Part shown: positions 1 through 10,413 of the stretch, in pieces
How positions within the stretch are numbered: the stretch's first letter is position 1
How the letters are laid out: every line of letters starts with the position of its first letter
NCBI GenBank assembly: GCA_036867785.1
Contig: CP145420.1
Span: forward strand, 558,001-622,000
DNA from: Plasmodiophora brassicae
Taxonomy: Eukaryota; Endomyxa: Phytomyxea; Phytomyxea; Plasmodiophorida
DNA length: 64,000 nucleotides
Reading direction: 5' to 3'
Translations under genes and position numbers: made by a program
The notes under the pieces: generated by a model
Databases searched by the model: none
Told to the model about the DNA's origin: nothing
What the model saw: the letters and a program-made list of their open reading frames with translations, nothing else

Positions 1-154
1 TCCGCGACAGGCGGCCGTCAGTCGCGGTCCGGGTGCAGTCCCGCAGTTCTTCTGCACCGTTGCTGCAGTTCGCGACTCGCGCGGGTCCTGCGCTGCTGGC
101 ACGGCAATCCGGGAACGAACAACGGAGCTGCATAGAATAGACGACGGATGCGCT

Positions 155-2758
155 TTATCGACGACGGCCGGGGCCCTTGCTGTACGTGATCGGGGCGATG
201 ACGGCGCCGACGCGGCAGGTGACCGCGGGGGCGATCAGGTCGGCGTGCCCGCCGGCCGAGTTCCACTCGCGGCCGATCGGCACCTGCAGGCTGCGCTCGT
301 ACTGCTCCCTGGACGTGAACGGGAACGGCACGCTGCCGACCTTGTACTTGGCCGACTTGCGGTCCACCTTCTCGTTGATGATCACGTGCGACATGGACCC
401 GTCCCGGCGGCGATCCAGCAGCGTCTGCTTCTTGCGCTGGAGCTCGTGGGCGCGCTTTGCGGCGCGTTTACGCGACGCCCGGGAAGCCGTGACGCCATCG
501 CCGGCCCACGACCCCCATCCCGGCATGGTTGCCGGGTGCTCTTGCTCCAGGTCGGGCAGCTCCGATTCGGCAACTGCCGCCTTCTCCGCTGCAAACTCCC
601 GTCCTTCATCGCCGGCCGTCGGGAACGCACGGCGAACCAGCTCGCGACGCTCGGCCGACGCACCATCGTCCAGCAGCACGAACTTGTCGTCGTTGTCATC
701 GTCGTCGTCGTCGGCGCTGACGACCTCGGTGTCCAGTACGACGTCATCGTTGGCCGCCTTACGCTCTCGGGCGGCAATTGCCGACGAGTTCACGTTCAGC
801 CACGGGTTGTCGTCGTCCTGCTGTTTCGACACAGACGACACGGGACCGGCTGTTCGGGAACGGAACGCTGCACCAGATGCCACCGCTACCGACTGCAACG
901 ACGTCCCAGTCGCTTCGAAGCGCTTGTCGGTGGGAGCCGCAGGTTCAGTCGACGACGCTGGTGCCAGACCGCCAAACGTACGACGACCAGAAACGGCGGG
1001 TTTCCCCTCGGCAGGCGCTTCTTTGTCGCTATCATTGTCGTCATCGTCCTCTTCGGCAGCACGCTGAAGCTCCTTGAGCATGGCCTCGGCTTCCGCTTTC
1101 TGCTTCGCGGCGGCCTTGACCATGAACTTGAGACCAAAGACGCCACGTTTGCCTTCGACGGGGACGTCGTCCTTGATCTCCTGGGCCAGCGCCTCGATCT
1201 CCGCGTCGTCATCATTGTCGTCGTCCGACGATCCGGCGCCTTTGACGGATCGAATCCGATCGCGAAGCGCCTCCATGTTACGCTGCTGGTCGGCGACCCG
1301 GGCGCGAACCTCAGGGTCGACGACGCCACCGTGCTTCAGCGCTGATTTCATCCACTTGCTCGTGTTCTTGACGCGCAGGCTCATGCGGGCGTTGATACGC
1401 TCGAGTTCGCGTTTCTCCCTCACCTCATCGTCCTCGCCGTCTTCGTCGTCGCCCTCGTGCTTGGCGCGTTGCTTCTTCAGCATCTTCCTGAACTTCTTCG
1501 ACTTGATCTTCTTGATGCGTTTCGCACGAAGCTCGTGGTAGAACATCAGGGCGCGCATACGCGCGATTTCGGCATGGCGCTTCTCGATCTCCTCGGGCGA
1601 CGCCGAGTCATTCGTCGACAGCAACGGGTCGTCGTTCTTGCAGACGGATCGTTCGTCGAGCTTGTACATCTTGAGGAGTGCATCCAGGTCGGTTTCCAGT
1701 GACGTCGTCGGAGTGAATTTGGCCGTCAGCGACGCCGTCGATTCGACGATCTTGTGGTCTTTGAGCGGGAAGGAAACGCGCGCCGCTTCCCGATTCGCTT
1801 TCACCAGGTGGGTCCACTTGTCCAGCTCCTTGCTCGTGCTCGTAAACGCGACGTTCCGTTCCAGACGCTGACGATGGGCGGGTTCCAGTGGTACGTCAGC
1901 GACCTTCTCGTGGCGGTCCGTGGCGAGTTTATCCAGAGAAGCCTTCATGGACGCGAAGGAGGCCGATGAACGCAGAGGATCGACGAGCGCGTCGATGGAC
2001 AACTTCGCGGACCCATCGTGAACGTCGAACTGGTCGCCTTCTGCAACCGATGACATACGCTCCAGAACGACGTCAGCTTTACGGCGAGTACGCGCCTCGT
2101 CACGACGTGACATTGCCTCAACCATCGACATGACCGCCCTGTGCGCGTCCTCGTTATCGTCAGAATCGCCGTCGCCGTTGCTGAGAATACCATCAATATC
2201 ATCCGTGTTCCCAGTGCCATCGTCACCGTCTTCATCGTCATCGTCCTCCTCGGCATCATCGGACTGTTCCCCATCGTCGTCAGGGACACTGTCCAGTTCG
2301 ACATCGCTGCCGACGTCATCTTCCACGATTTCACTGTCATCCGATGCGCCATCGTCAGCAATGGCAGACGGAGCCTCACAAACGTCCTCATCGGACTCGA
2401 TCAAGTCTGACAGGTCCATCAGCGGAAGACCGGTGCGTTTCGATTCCATTTTCATCTCCTTCTCGATGGTGTCATAGTCAGCGCCCTGCCCGTTCAGCAT
2501 GTCCATCTCATCATCGTCGTCGCTTTCAAACGCCATCTCCTCGTCAATCTCCTCATCGGAGAAATCTGACGGCAGGTCGTATCCGAACTCGCATGTCGGC
2601 ACTGCATCGAGCTCCAGCTCCTCATTGGAGGCGGCAGGCGCCTTGGCCTTGGCGGCCTTGCCCTTCGGCCCCTGCTTCTTGTCGTGCCGGGCACCCATCT
2701 GTCGAAGCAGGTCCGTGACGGACTCCGTGACGGACGCCGTCCCGTTGGGGCTCACCAT
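155..2758 (-). CDS. UTP14: Utp14-like U3 snoRNP / SSU processome protein
   Basis: An uninterrupted 867-residue frame. Utp14 is a nucleolar subunit of the small-subunit processome that helps 18S rRNA maturation and activates the helicase Dhr1 (family knowledge). Seen here: an acidic N-terminal third with long Asp/Glu runs, a basic Lys/Arg segment near residues 410-440, the Utp14 signature GWGSWAG near residue 746, and a conserved C-terminal block with VIINEK and YPF-like VPFPFTSREQYE around residues 785-815. The length matches the family (about 770-900). The first Met at 2758 lies only 11 bp from the start codon of the divergent gene on the other strand; a second in-frame Met about 20 codons in (MGARHDKKQGPKG) is an alternative start that would leave room for a leader. 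The last 154 bases of the window downstream show no gene. Confidence 0.9.
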   Translation of the reverse strand: MVSPNGTASVTESVTDLLRQMGARHDKKQGPKGKAAKAKAPAASNEELELDAVPTCEFGYDLPSDFSDEEIDEEMAFESDDDDEMDMLNGQGADYDTIEKEMKMESKRTGLPLMDLSDLIESDEDVCEAPSAIADDGASDDSEIVEDDVGSDVELDSVPDDDGEQSDDAEEDDDDEDGDDGTGNTDDIDGILSNGDGDSDDNEDAHRAVMSMVEAMSRRDEARTRRKADVVLERMSSVAEGDQFDVHDGSAKLSIDALVDPLRSSASFASMKASLDKLATDRHEKVADVPLEPAHRQRLERNVAFTSTSKELDKWTHLVKANREAARVSFPLKDHKIVESTASLTAKFTPTTSLETDLDALLKMYKLDERSVCKNDDPLLSTNDSASPEEIEKRHAEIARMRALMFYHELRAKRIKKIKSKKFRKMLKKQRAKHEGDDEDGEDDEVREKRELERINARMSLRVKNTSKWMKSALKHGGVVDPEVRARVADQQRNMEALRDRIRSVKGAGSSDDDNDDDAEIEALAQEIKDDVPVEGKRGVFGLKFMVKAAAKQKAEAEAMLKELQRAAEEDDDDNDSDKEAPAEGKPAVSGRRTFGGLAPASSTEPAAPTDKRFEATGTSLQSVAVASGAAFRSRTAGPVSSVSKQQDDDNPWLNVNSSAIAARERKAANDDVVLDTEVVSADDDDDDNDDKFVLLDDGASAERRELVRRAFPTAGDEGREFAAEKAAVAESELPDLEQEHPATMPGWGSWAGDGVTASRASRKRAAKRAHELQRKKQTLLDRRRDGSMSHVIINEKVDRKSAKYKVGSVPFPFTSREQYERSLQVPIGREWNSAGGHADLIAPAVTCRVGAVIAPITYSKGPGRRR

Positions 2759-2769
2759 CGTCGGTCACC

Positions 2770-3647
2770 ATGACGAGTGACCACCGCGAAGAGCCGGACA
2801 GCGGCACGAACGACGTGCTGGCGGCGTTGACGAAGACGGTGTCGTCGCTGCAGGCATCGATGAACGCGACCTGCTCGCAGCTTGCGACAAGTATGACGGC
2901 CAGCTTGCAGATGATGGCCGGGATGAATTCGTTCATGGAGCATTACGTGCAGAAATCGCTACGCGTGCAATCCCGTATTGAACCGTCACCCGCCACCATC
3001 TTCATTACAATGTCGAATTGCAGTGCGGTCCCCATGGCTGACGTCTCCGTGTCGTTGGCGTTGAACGATGTTCATGGCGGCGATTCCGTCTCGTTTACGT
3101 TGGAAGGCGATGAAGGGTTTGAAATGAACGGATTGTCTTGGTGCATTCACAAGGTCCAGCTCACGCCAGGCGAGACTCGGCAATTCAGTCTACGCCCAAG
3201 AGGTATGCCACTTGCACAGTACAATGGCGACATCCGCATCACGATGCCCAGTCCAGGGACAGGTAACTCGGCAGCATGCTCGCAGGCCTTGCACCTCGGC
3301 TGAGGCGAATTCCTTCAGGAAGGGACCTTCTGGTGGTTCACTCATTTGGCCTGCACGTTGTCCACCAATGCTCAACGTCGTGGTCGTTGGACTGGATGCC
3401 GGACACGGCCGCTGCTTGTGACGGCCAAGTCAAGGCGTCGTTGTTAAGGTCGTTCTTCCGTGTCCCAGACACAATCGGGGTCGCGCCAGCGTCGTCGTTT
3501 GCCCTGGGAGCTGCCGATTCCAAGTTGACCCTCCTCGTCACCGATCTCTGCGAAGATGGTGCCGCCGTCAGAGTCGCCTGCTTCGGCAGGCTTGACGGGG
3601 TTGATGCAGAGACCATCATCGACGAGTTCCATCGGCTGGCGTTGTAG
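2770..3647 (+). CDS. Unknown protein, adaptin-ear-like beta domain, one 23-nt intron
   Basis: Two reading frames join across a GT-AG intron at 3263-3285 (only 23 nt), giving 284 residues with the frame kept. The N-terminal 60 residues look helical or coiled-coil (ALTKTVSSLQASMNATCSQL). The middle, residues about 65-165, is rich in beta-type alternation and reads like an immunoglobulin-like or adaptin-ear fold (VSVSLALND, FSLRPRGMP). The C-terminus ends in another small alpha/beta segment. I do not recognise the family. It is transcribed divergently from Utp14, with 11 bp between start codons, so the two must share a bidirectional promoter or have overlapping leaders. Without the splice the protein would stop at 3303. 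Confidence 0.6.
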
Positions 3648-3709
3648 CATCGTTATATATGTTGTCGTTTCTTGATCCTACTGTTGGCGTCTCGAACGCT
3701 ATCGCGCGC

Positions 3710-5418
3710 CTAGTGAACGTGGTCGCCGAGTTTATGAAGTTCGGACGACTGACGAGAGACCTCTATTGTGCCGAACACGCGCTTCGTAACGGTAGCAATA
3801 TCACGTTGCAGGCTCCGGCGAAGCAGAATGCAGGACGCCAGACAGAGCGCGGCAAGCATATAGAATGATGCGTTCCATCCGAACGAGTCGCTGAAAGCAG
3901 CGATCGCGTACTGGCCAACAGCAGCGCCGAGCGCCCCCGTGCCGTCAACAACGCCAGCAACCGTCGCTGTTAGAGCGGCGGTAAGTTCAACGGGATACAG
4001 GACCAGGCAGCAACGCAGGCACCCATTGCGTTCTCGCTCTGCTGCACGGTTGGATGGCTGCCCAAGTCAGCCGATATTGCCGAGGATATCAGCGCCGATG
4101 GACCGTTGATCAGGGCGCCGTTGACTGCGAGCAGTACCGCCAGCATCCCCCACGACGGAGTCGTTGCCGTCAGCATCGCCAGAGCCACCGATGCGAATGC
4201 CATTGAAACAACACACGGCAGGCAGCGCAGGCGTGCTCGGTCAGAGACAAACCCTAACCGAGACCAGGCTCGTAAGCCGATGGTACGATGACGACCACAC
4301 GACCATCCGACAAACCGATCAGGACGCCGCCAGTGATGGCGCCGATGTCGTACCATGACGATAAGAGGGACGCATCCGCATCCGCGAAGTGAAGTTCGCT
4401 GCTCAGCCAGAAGCTGATCCAGAACATGGCCGAGTAGTTGACGTTCCTGGACGTTGGTAAGAACCCGAACGCGACGATACGATATCCGCGTCGTACTTAA
4501 TGCAAGCGTACGCCAGCGAGTACTCCACAACGCCTGCGTCCCGGTTCAGGGGGGAGGCGCGCATGATGGCGCCCCTCTTTACCTGGAATTTGCAGCGCCC
4601 TCCATACCCCAATCCCCTTCGTGGCCATGACAGGCTTGATAATGATCGGGTCCCTTTCATCGGGGTTGCTCGGCGACGCCGACGGCGTCGATCGCAGGTA
4701 CCGCCATACGACGAAGGCGACCCCCATCGTGAACACACTCGGTACCGCCAGCGTCGCCTACGACTCTCGTTGCCCACATGTGTCCGGGACGCCAGCGGTG
4801 TGCCCGTACCTGGATGGAGAGCCCAGACGACTGTGCCGCACCAGTGAACATGCCACCGAGCAGGTTGCCCACGTTGCCATTCACCGACCTGCAACGCAAG
4901 CGCTCCTCTCAACGCACTGGTTCTCGTAGCGACCGCATGCCAGCACCGTACCATACGCCCATGATGCTGCCTCGGGACGCCTCCGGGAAATGGGCGGCCA
5001 TGATCGCGACCGCGTTCGGCCAGACGGTCGACTGCGCCAACCCGTTCAGCGCCATCAGCGCGACGACGACCAGGTGCGCTCCGAGGCTTCCGGCCAGCCC
5101 GATCGCCATCACGATGAACGTGCTGGCCAGTAGCCCGCCCAGCAGCACCGTCTTGGGCGACGTCGCGTCGCCCAGCGCGCCGCTCGCGTACAACCCGGCC
5201 TGGGGCGCGTTTAGCCGACGCCAGCGACGACACGACGATGCGCTACATACCGCATAGGTCAGCATGAAGGTCGTGTCCAGGACGCTGAGCGCATCGGGCG
5301 TCATGTGCCAGTCGGCGACGGCGGCCGACTTCACGTTCGTGTACGCCTTGCGTTCGGCATGGAGGGCGACGTACGCCAGGAAGGTGAGCGCGAAGGCCAG
5401 GGAGGGCGCCGATCGCAT
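3710..5418 (-). CDS. SLC37-type sugar-phosphate/phosphate antiporter (MFS), several introns
   Basis: Major facilitator family transporter fragments run in order on the minus strand. The first exon begins at the Met at 5418 with MRSAPSLAFALTFLAYVALH and has the SLC37/GlpT-type motif HAERKAYTNVKSA after the first membrane segment. Later pieces carry WPNAVAIMAAHFPEASRG, VGNLLGGMFTGA, a middle loop with SNPDERDP, and a C-terminal half (AVLLAVNGALINGP; DGTGALGAAVGQY; ASFYMLAALCLASCILL). The last frame ends at a TAG at 3710-3712 after a cytosolic tail. SLC37 proteins exchange glucose-6-phosphate or glycerol-3-phosphate for phosphate in the ER. At least four frame changes imply introns; I did not resolve every junction, so a disrupted copy cannot be excluded. 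It is divergent from the C2H2 gene at 5594. Confidence 0.65.
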
Positions 5419-5593
5419 CACAGATATCGTATCGGCCGAGGACGCGCGCGCTGACCTCCGATCCTTATTTCGATCGGGCCACGTCGGCGGGCGCGCCCGT
5501 CTGTGCCGTGACGCGCGCCTCCGCCCCTTGGTGGACGTCTGGCGGACACCAGCCTCACAGGGAAACGCCCCACACACCCGTCGCAGCCTCGTG

Positions 5594-6105
5594 ATGTCCA
5601 GCAAGGACTCGTCGTCGTCCAGCGACGACAGCACGTCGAAGCGACACCTGGCGTCCGATGACGACGGCGCCGACCTGGCCAGGAAGCACAAGAAGGCGAG
5701 GGCCTGGACGCGGGCCTGGCAGACTGTCCCGACGGCGTCGGGCGAGATGAGGATCCTGGCCTGGGCATCAGGTCTGTGCGATGTGGTCAGCGCTCCCCGA
5801 TCAGCGCCCCGCCCCCTGACGTTTCGATAGCCGAACCCAGGGCAGCCGAGTACCGGCTGTCGTGCCAGGAGTGCTCGAAGAAGTTCGACGATGCCGCCGC
5901 CCTGAAGCGCCACGTGCGCACGCACCTGGGCAAGTCGAGGAACGTTTGCCCGGTGTGCCAGAAGGGCTTCCCGGACGCGTCCAAGCTCAGACGGCACCAG
6001 ACGTCGCTCAAGCACGACGCGCCGAGCCGGCCGTCCATTCTGGAAGAGGAACTATCGCAGATCGCAACGATGAAGAGCGTTAGCACGGCTGTCGTTGCCG
6101 AATAA
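5594..6105 (+). CDS. Two-finger C2H2 zinc-finger protein
   Basis: Two exons joined across an intron at 5772-5830 (59 nt, GT-AG) give 150 residues. The N-terminal 55 residues are Ser/Asp-rich and then basic (DLARKHKKAR), looking like an acidic patch and nuclear-localisation signal. Two classical C2H2 fingers follow, from residue 70 (C-x2-C, H-x3-H: CQECSKKFDDAAALKRH) and about residue 98 (CPVCQKGFPDASKLRRH, with a longer His spacing ending in SLKH). The second finger's H-x5-H spacing resembles fingers that bind RNA or pre-ribosomes, but DNA binding is equally possible. Start chosen at the first Met after the upstream stop. The transporter gene lies divergent, 175 bp away. Confidence 0.7.
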
Positions 6106-6252
6106 AATAGCAATGTACAAACCCAATACCCGGGTGTCGCACAGCAGCGATGTGTATTTCGGCGCGCGCCACCAGTCGCGATATTAGTAGACGGAAGAGA
6201 GTGTACATACTGGATCGCGCGCGCCCATTTCGATTGGCGAAGGACCCTGGCG

Positions 6253-6773
6253 TCAGAAGAACATGCCGAACGGGTGCGGATTGCCCGGGTACTCCTTCGC
6301 CAGCATCGCGACGTACTCGGAGTCGAAATACGAACGGTTGCACTTGCGACGAACGGCCTCGCCGGGATGGCAATCTATTGACAGCGGCAATCAGCGGGCC
6401 TGGAATTCGGCGGAGACGACGCGGACGGGGGCGTACAGTTGCAACGACTCTGCTGCGACGTCGTGTACGAACAGCAGCGAACCCCGATGCGAACAGGCTC
6501 GTCGCACAGCTTGCTCTTGTACTCGCTGCGGCGAAGGCGCTCCCGCAGCTCCGACTCACCTACAGCGACCGCTTTAGGTCTGGCATTGTCACGAACTGGC
6601 GAATGCGGGGTACCATGGGCAAAGTTGCACGCGTCGCCGTACTGGCAATGGTATGCGGGAGGGCCCCAGTTCCGGCACAGTTCCGTCTTGAACAGGTGCT
6701 CGTCGTTGTCCACGCGATTGTCGCGGTCGTTGCCGTTGCTGTCTTCCGATGGCGTCTGCAGTCGGTTGCACAT
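6253..6773 (-). CDS. CCCH zinc-finger protein (TTP/ZFP36-like)
   Basis: Probable two-exon gene. The first exon starts at Met 6773 and holds a CCCH finger of the tristetraprolin kind, C-x9-C-x5-C-x3-H (CRNWGPPAYHCQYGDACNFAH), preceded by the lead-in FKTELC. A second lead-in, YKSKLC, follows about 40 residues later as in tandem CCCH proteins, but the cysteines after it are not in the standard spacing. A 62-nt intron (6375-6436, donor GTACGC) would join it to a C-terminal exon ending FGMFF at 6253; that donor is one of several possible. Tandem CCCH proteins bind AU-rich mRNA and promote decay. Model length is 152 residues. Confidence 0.6.
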
Positions 6774-7421
6774 TGCCTGGTTCAGCTTCTACAAACGCCC
6801 TCACAGACCTATACCGACATACCCGTTCATCCCAGACCAGCTCTACTTGATGGCTCTGTGTCGACGGCGGCGACGACGACGGCGAGATGCGGTCCAGTAA
6901 CGCCGTGCCATCTTCCCGCTTGACCGGCAGAGGCGACGGTGGAAACAACTGGTGCGGCCAGATCGACTCCTCGGGCGGCGCCGGCGACCGCGACCAGGTC
7001 GACAGCGGCAGGCCCACGAGGAGCGGCGGCGTCTGCACGATCCCGGACAGCCATGGCCCGCGGTACGACGGCGCCGACGACCGCGTCGCCCGCGTGCTCC
7101 ACGACAGCGCCTGCGGCGTCACACCACTCGCCGACGACGACATTGACGACGTTGGTCTTCTTCGCCCGCGCTCGCTGCCCGAAACTGCACACTTTCGGAA
7201 TGCAGTTCCTCCCGTCGGGCGATATAATTTTAACCCCCCTAAGCCAAACCCGCCCGCGGTGCAGAGCAACGGACGCACTGTACCACTCGGCACTGACGGG
7301 GGCGCCGTGGCCCGTTTTGCGCGGGGCTGCTGTGTCGAAATCATCGCCCATGTCATGTGTGGGTGCTATAAATAGTTGGGGTACTAAACCACATTTCCAG
7401 CTGGCTGCGTTTATCAATGTC

Positions 7422-8438
7422 CTACTGTGGGGCAGCGTCGCTGCCGGCGCTGGCGGCGCTGTTGGCGAGGTTGGCGGCGGTGGCGCCGAGGTGGTCGAGC
7501 AGGTTCTGATGCCGGCGCATCCAGATGACGAGCTTGGCGACCTGAACGTCGGACAGGACCTTGTTGAGGATGTGCTCGCGGAACGACTTGACAACGTTCA
7601 TGGAGTGGGCCATGGAGGCGCGCTGCTGTTCGAGCTCGGCAATGAGAGCGGCGGCGCGCTGGGTCTGCTCGAACGCGGCCTGGAAGCTGTCAAAGTACTT
7701 GACACGCGAGCTGATGATCTCCTGGTACTGCGCCTGGGTCATGCCAATGTCCTCGCAGACCTTGTCGTTGACCTTCGACGTGATCTTTAGCATCAGGTCG
7801 CGGTGCTCGTCGTCCCCGACCATGCTCGACGGGTCGGCCGCCTTGAACATCCACAGAACGATGCTGTTCAGGTGCGCATGGTCCAGGGCCGTGTTCATCG
7901 CCTCTGCCGCCTGCGTGTTCACGGTGACGATCATGTCGGAGACGGACGAATACGCCTGCAGGCACGGGCCGATGGCGCTCTCCATGGAGCCGTCCCCTTG
8001 TGCCAGGGCGTCCAGACCGGCCTGGAGCTTGTCCAGGAGCTCGTCACGTTCCCGCAGCAGGCCCTGGACGTTCGAGCATTTCAACTGCTCTCGCAGCGAT
8101 TCGTTCTCGCGCTCCAGGATCGCCGTTCTACTCTCGAGGTCCTCGACGCGGGACTGTTTCCGCTGTCGGGATCGTCGTGCCGCCTCCCGCTCCCGTTTGC
8201 GACGACGCTCGACCTTCTCTAACGATTCCGGCTGTCGGCGACGTGGCGGCCGGATGCCGATCGGGGCCGACAGGCCCATGTTCGGCCCTGCCGACCTCAT
8301 CATCAGCTCTTGGTTGGCGGCGACCGCCCGTTGCTGCTGTTGCTGCTGCTGGGCGGTCAACGAGGCCACATAGTCATGGGGGAGGCCGCCATGGACGATT
8401 CCGAGCTCGCTGGATATCAGGTCGAACGGGTTCGCCAT
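7422..8438 (-). CDS. bZIP transcription factor with long C-terminal helical domain
   Basis: Single-exon protein of 338 residues. A polyglutamine run lies near residues 32-39. The basic region is KREREAARRSRQRK near residue 105, followed by a leucine zipper (VEDLESRTAILERENESLREQL). The invariant Asn of the bZIP basic region (N-x7-R) is Glu here, which should alter DNA-site preference. After the zipper comes a helical domain of about 170 residues ending in LSDVQVAKLVIWMRRHQ, a block I associate with bZIP proteins of several protist groups. An alternative start lies upstream in the same frame, but the Met at 8438 is followed by a typical acidic/polar N-terminus. Confidence 0.85.
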   Translation of the reverse strand: MANPFDLISSELGIVHGGLPHDYVASLTAQQQQQQQRAVAANQELMMRSAGPNMGLSAPIGIRPPRRRQPESLEKVERRRKREREAARRSRQRKQSRVEDLESRTAILERENESLREQLKCSNVQGLLRERDELLDKLQAGLDALAQGDGSMESAIGPCLQAYSSVSDMIVTVNTQAAEAMNTALDHAHLNSIVLWMFKAADPSSMVGDDEHRDLMLKITSKVNDKVCEDIGMTQAQYQEIISSRVKYFDSFQAAFEQTQRAAALIAELEQQRASMAHSMNVVKSFREHILNKVLSDVQVAKLVIWMRRHQNLLDHLGATAANLANSAASAGSDAAPQ

Positions 8439-8667
8439 CGCCGCTGAGTCACGTCGACGTGACCAACGACGAGCGTGACGACGGCGAGCTAATGTGCACA
8501 AGGGCAGAGGCGCGCGCACGCTTGTATGATATTCCAGGTCGATTGGCAGGGGCGCGTGCCCTGCCTAACGGCACTGGGGATCTTCACACCGGGTAACCTG
8601 GGCCGTCACCGATGAAACAATGTTCCCGACCCCAGTATTGGTTTATGCATTGTGTGCGCCGTCTGCC

Positions 8668-10413
8668 TCAGAGGAACACGTGGCTGATGCCGGCGGCGAG
8701 GACATCGTCAATCGTGACCTCTTCGTAGTCGCCATCGTCGGCGTCGCTGTCGTGGACGACCTTGGCCCAGGTCTGCTTGGTCCCATTGGCCTCGGCTGCC
8801 TTGGCCCGCGCTTCCCGTCGTTGCTTCTTCTTCAATCTCCGCTTTTCAGAACGCGATAATCGCAATTGGAAAGGCTCAACTGTCGTGCTGTCAATGTTCT
8901 CAACCGATTGGGATCGCGACGTCAATGCCACGATCTGTCCCGCGTCTGCTTCCGACGTCAGTATTGTCATGCTCTCGGCCGGGGTGGGCCAATCTCCACC
9001 GGTCAGTGAATGGCATCGTGGACGGTGCGCTTCCTCATCTCGTACCCCGCCTTGATTCCAAGGTATTCCCATGTCAAAGACTGGCGTCGAAACACTGCTC
9101 GAACCGTGCATACCGGCAGCAACGTCGCCTGCATCACCTTGGACGGTGGGCGTTTCAGGAACCTTCCGCAAATCAGGGCCTTCACTGCATATCTGGTCCC
9201 GAGCAGTAGATGGGTCAGTCGACGGGTCTGGAATCCTGCCCACCAGGGCGGCGCTCTCGTCGTCGTGTAGAACGGCACAAGCGGCTGGGGTGCCTAGCGC
9301 GACGGGGTTCGTGTCGAGCGGGTGACGTGATGAATCTGGGGCGGCGCCAGCGTGCGACTCCTCGACGGCCACTCTCGGCTCGATGACCGGATCCGCCCCG
9401 TGCTTGCCGCCACGTGTTTCCACATCCAAACGTTTCCACATCCTGGTATCGTCACTACTGGACGCCCTGTCTGCTGGTGGACCCTGTTCATCGTTGCCCG
9501 GCATGTCAGGTTCGCAAGCAGGGCCAGGGGCGGGATCAGACGGGCACAGGTCGCCATCAGCCGTCAATGTCAGCGCAGGTTCACCTCCAGAGCCGCCGCT
9601 CCCGACCACATCCTGCTCAGCGAGGATCGATTCGCACGCCGCATCGACGATACCGCCACAGAAATCGAGCACGAACCGGATCCGGTCGACATCCGGGCAC
9701 GACGTGCGATCCATGACCTCGTGGACCTTGCCGGCCAGCATCATCTCGCGGATGCCCTGGCTTGGTCGGCAACTGCCATAGTGCCTGCCCTCGTGGTACG
9801 ACAGGTGAATCGTTTTCGCACCGGGCGCTGGGGACTTGAGGATCAGAGCTTTCGGGTCCTTCAGCTGGTGGACGACGATAGAGATTTGGTAGTGCTGCAT
9901 AGCGGCCAGCAGCTCTGGCTGGCCGCCCCATTCGCCCATCTTTCGCATGCGGGTGCAGTACTCCTCGAGCGTTTCCTTGCCTATGAACCCGGCGAACGCC
10001 TCGCCGTGCACCTCGATGTACGACGTGATATCGTGGCGAGTCTTCCTCACCGTCACTGGCGGCTTGTGATCCGGGATAATGTTCAGCTGGTCTGCGATGG
10101 CGCTGAACAAACAGCTGCCGTCCCCGGCGACATCCTTGATACGCAGGCGAAGCATGGCCACCTGTCGTTGAATTGCTTTCAGGTCCAGTTCGCGCTGTTC
10201 GGCTGAGAGATCTTCCGCCGCCGACTCTTCCCTTTCGTGCGACGCAGCCTGCTGCTGATCCCGCGCCGTCGTTGGCAGCGTCATATATCGTCGGCGCTGC
10301 CGTTCCTGTTTCTTGCGTTGCTTCTCCTGCCTGTTGGGCGGCTTCTGCTGCCTGTCGGCCTGCTTCTGCTGGGCATAGCCAGCACCGGAGCATTGCTTGT
10401 TGTTGGGTCCCAT
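8668..10413 (-). CDS. OTU-domain cysteine protease (OTUD3-like deubiquitinase)
   Basis: Single exon, 581 residues. The N-terminus is Gln/Lys-rich. The OTU domain occupies about residues 90-230: catalytic Asp-Cys box DVAGDGSCLFSAIADQL near residue 95, the mid-domain motif EWGGQPELLAAMQHY, and the histidine box HLSYHEGRHYGSC near residue 205. A UBA-like helical segment (DVDRIRFVLDFCGGIVDAACESIL) follows, as in OTUD3, and the rest is low-complexity. The very C-terminus is basic (SRSEKRRLKKKQRREARAKA), suggesting RNA or ribosome association. Role: removal of ubiquitin from target proteins. The gene is divergent from RPB2, about 690 bp upstream. Confidence 0.85.
   Translation of the reverse strand: MGPNNKQCSGAGYAQQKQADRQQKPPNRQEKQRKKQERQRRRYMTLPTTARDQQQAASHEREESAAEDLSAEQRELDLKAIQRQVAMLRLRIKDVAGDGSCLFSAIADQLNIIPDHKPPVTVRKTRHDITSYIEVHGEAFAGFIGKETLEEYCTRMRKMGEWGGQPELLAAMQHYQISIVVHQLKDPKALILKSPAPGAKTIHLSYHEGRHYGSCRPSQGIREMMLAGKVHEVMDRTSCPDVDRIRFVLDFCGGIVDAACESILAEQDVVGSGGSGGEPALTLTADGDLCPSDPAPGPACEPDMPGNDEQGPPADRASSSDDTRMWKRLDVETRGGKHGADPVIEPRVAVEESHAGAAPDSSRHPLDTNPVALGTPAACAVLHDDESAALVGRIPDPSTDPSTARDQICSEGPDLRKVPETPTVQGDAGDVAAGMHGSSSVSTPVFDMGIPWNQGGVRDEEAHRPRCHSLTGGDWPTPAESMTILTSEADAGQIVALTSRSQSVENIDSTTVEPFQLRLSRSEKRRLKKKQRREARAKAAEANGTKQTWAKVVHDSDADDGDYEEVTIDDVLAAGISHVFL

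Noticed and set aside
245-1345. 366-residue plus-strand frame inside the Utp14 region
   Set aside because: Shadow of the minus-strand Utp14 gene; it shows only Val/Arg runs complementary to the Asp/Ser tracts.
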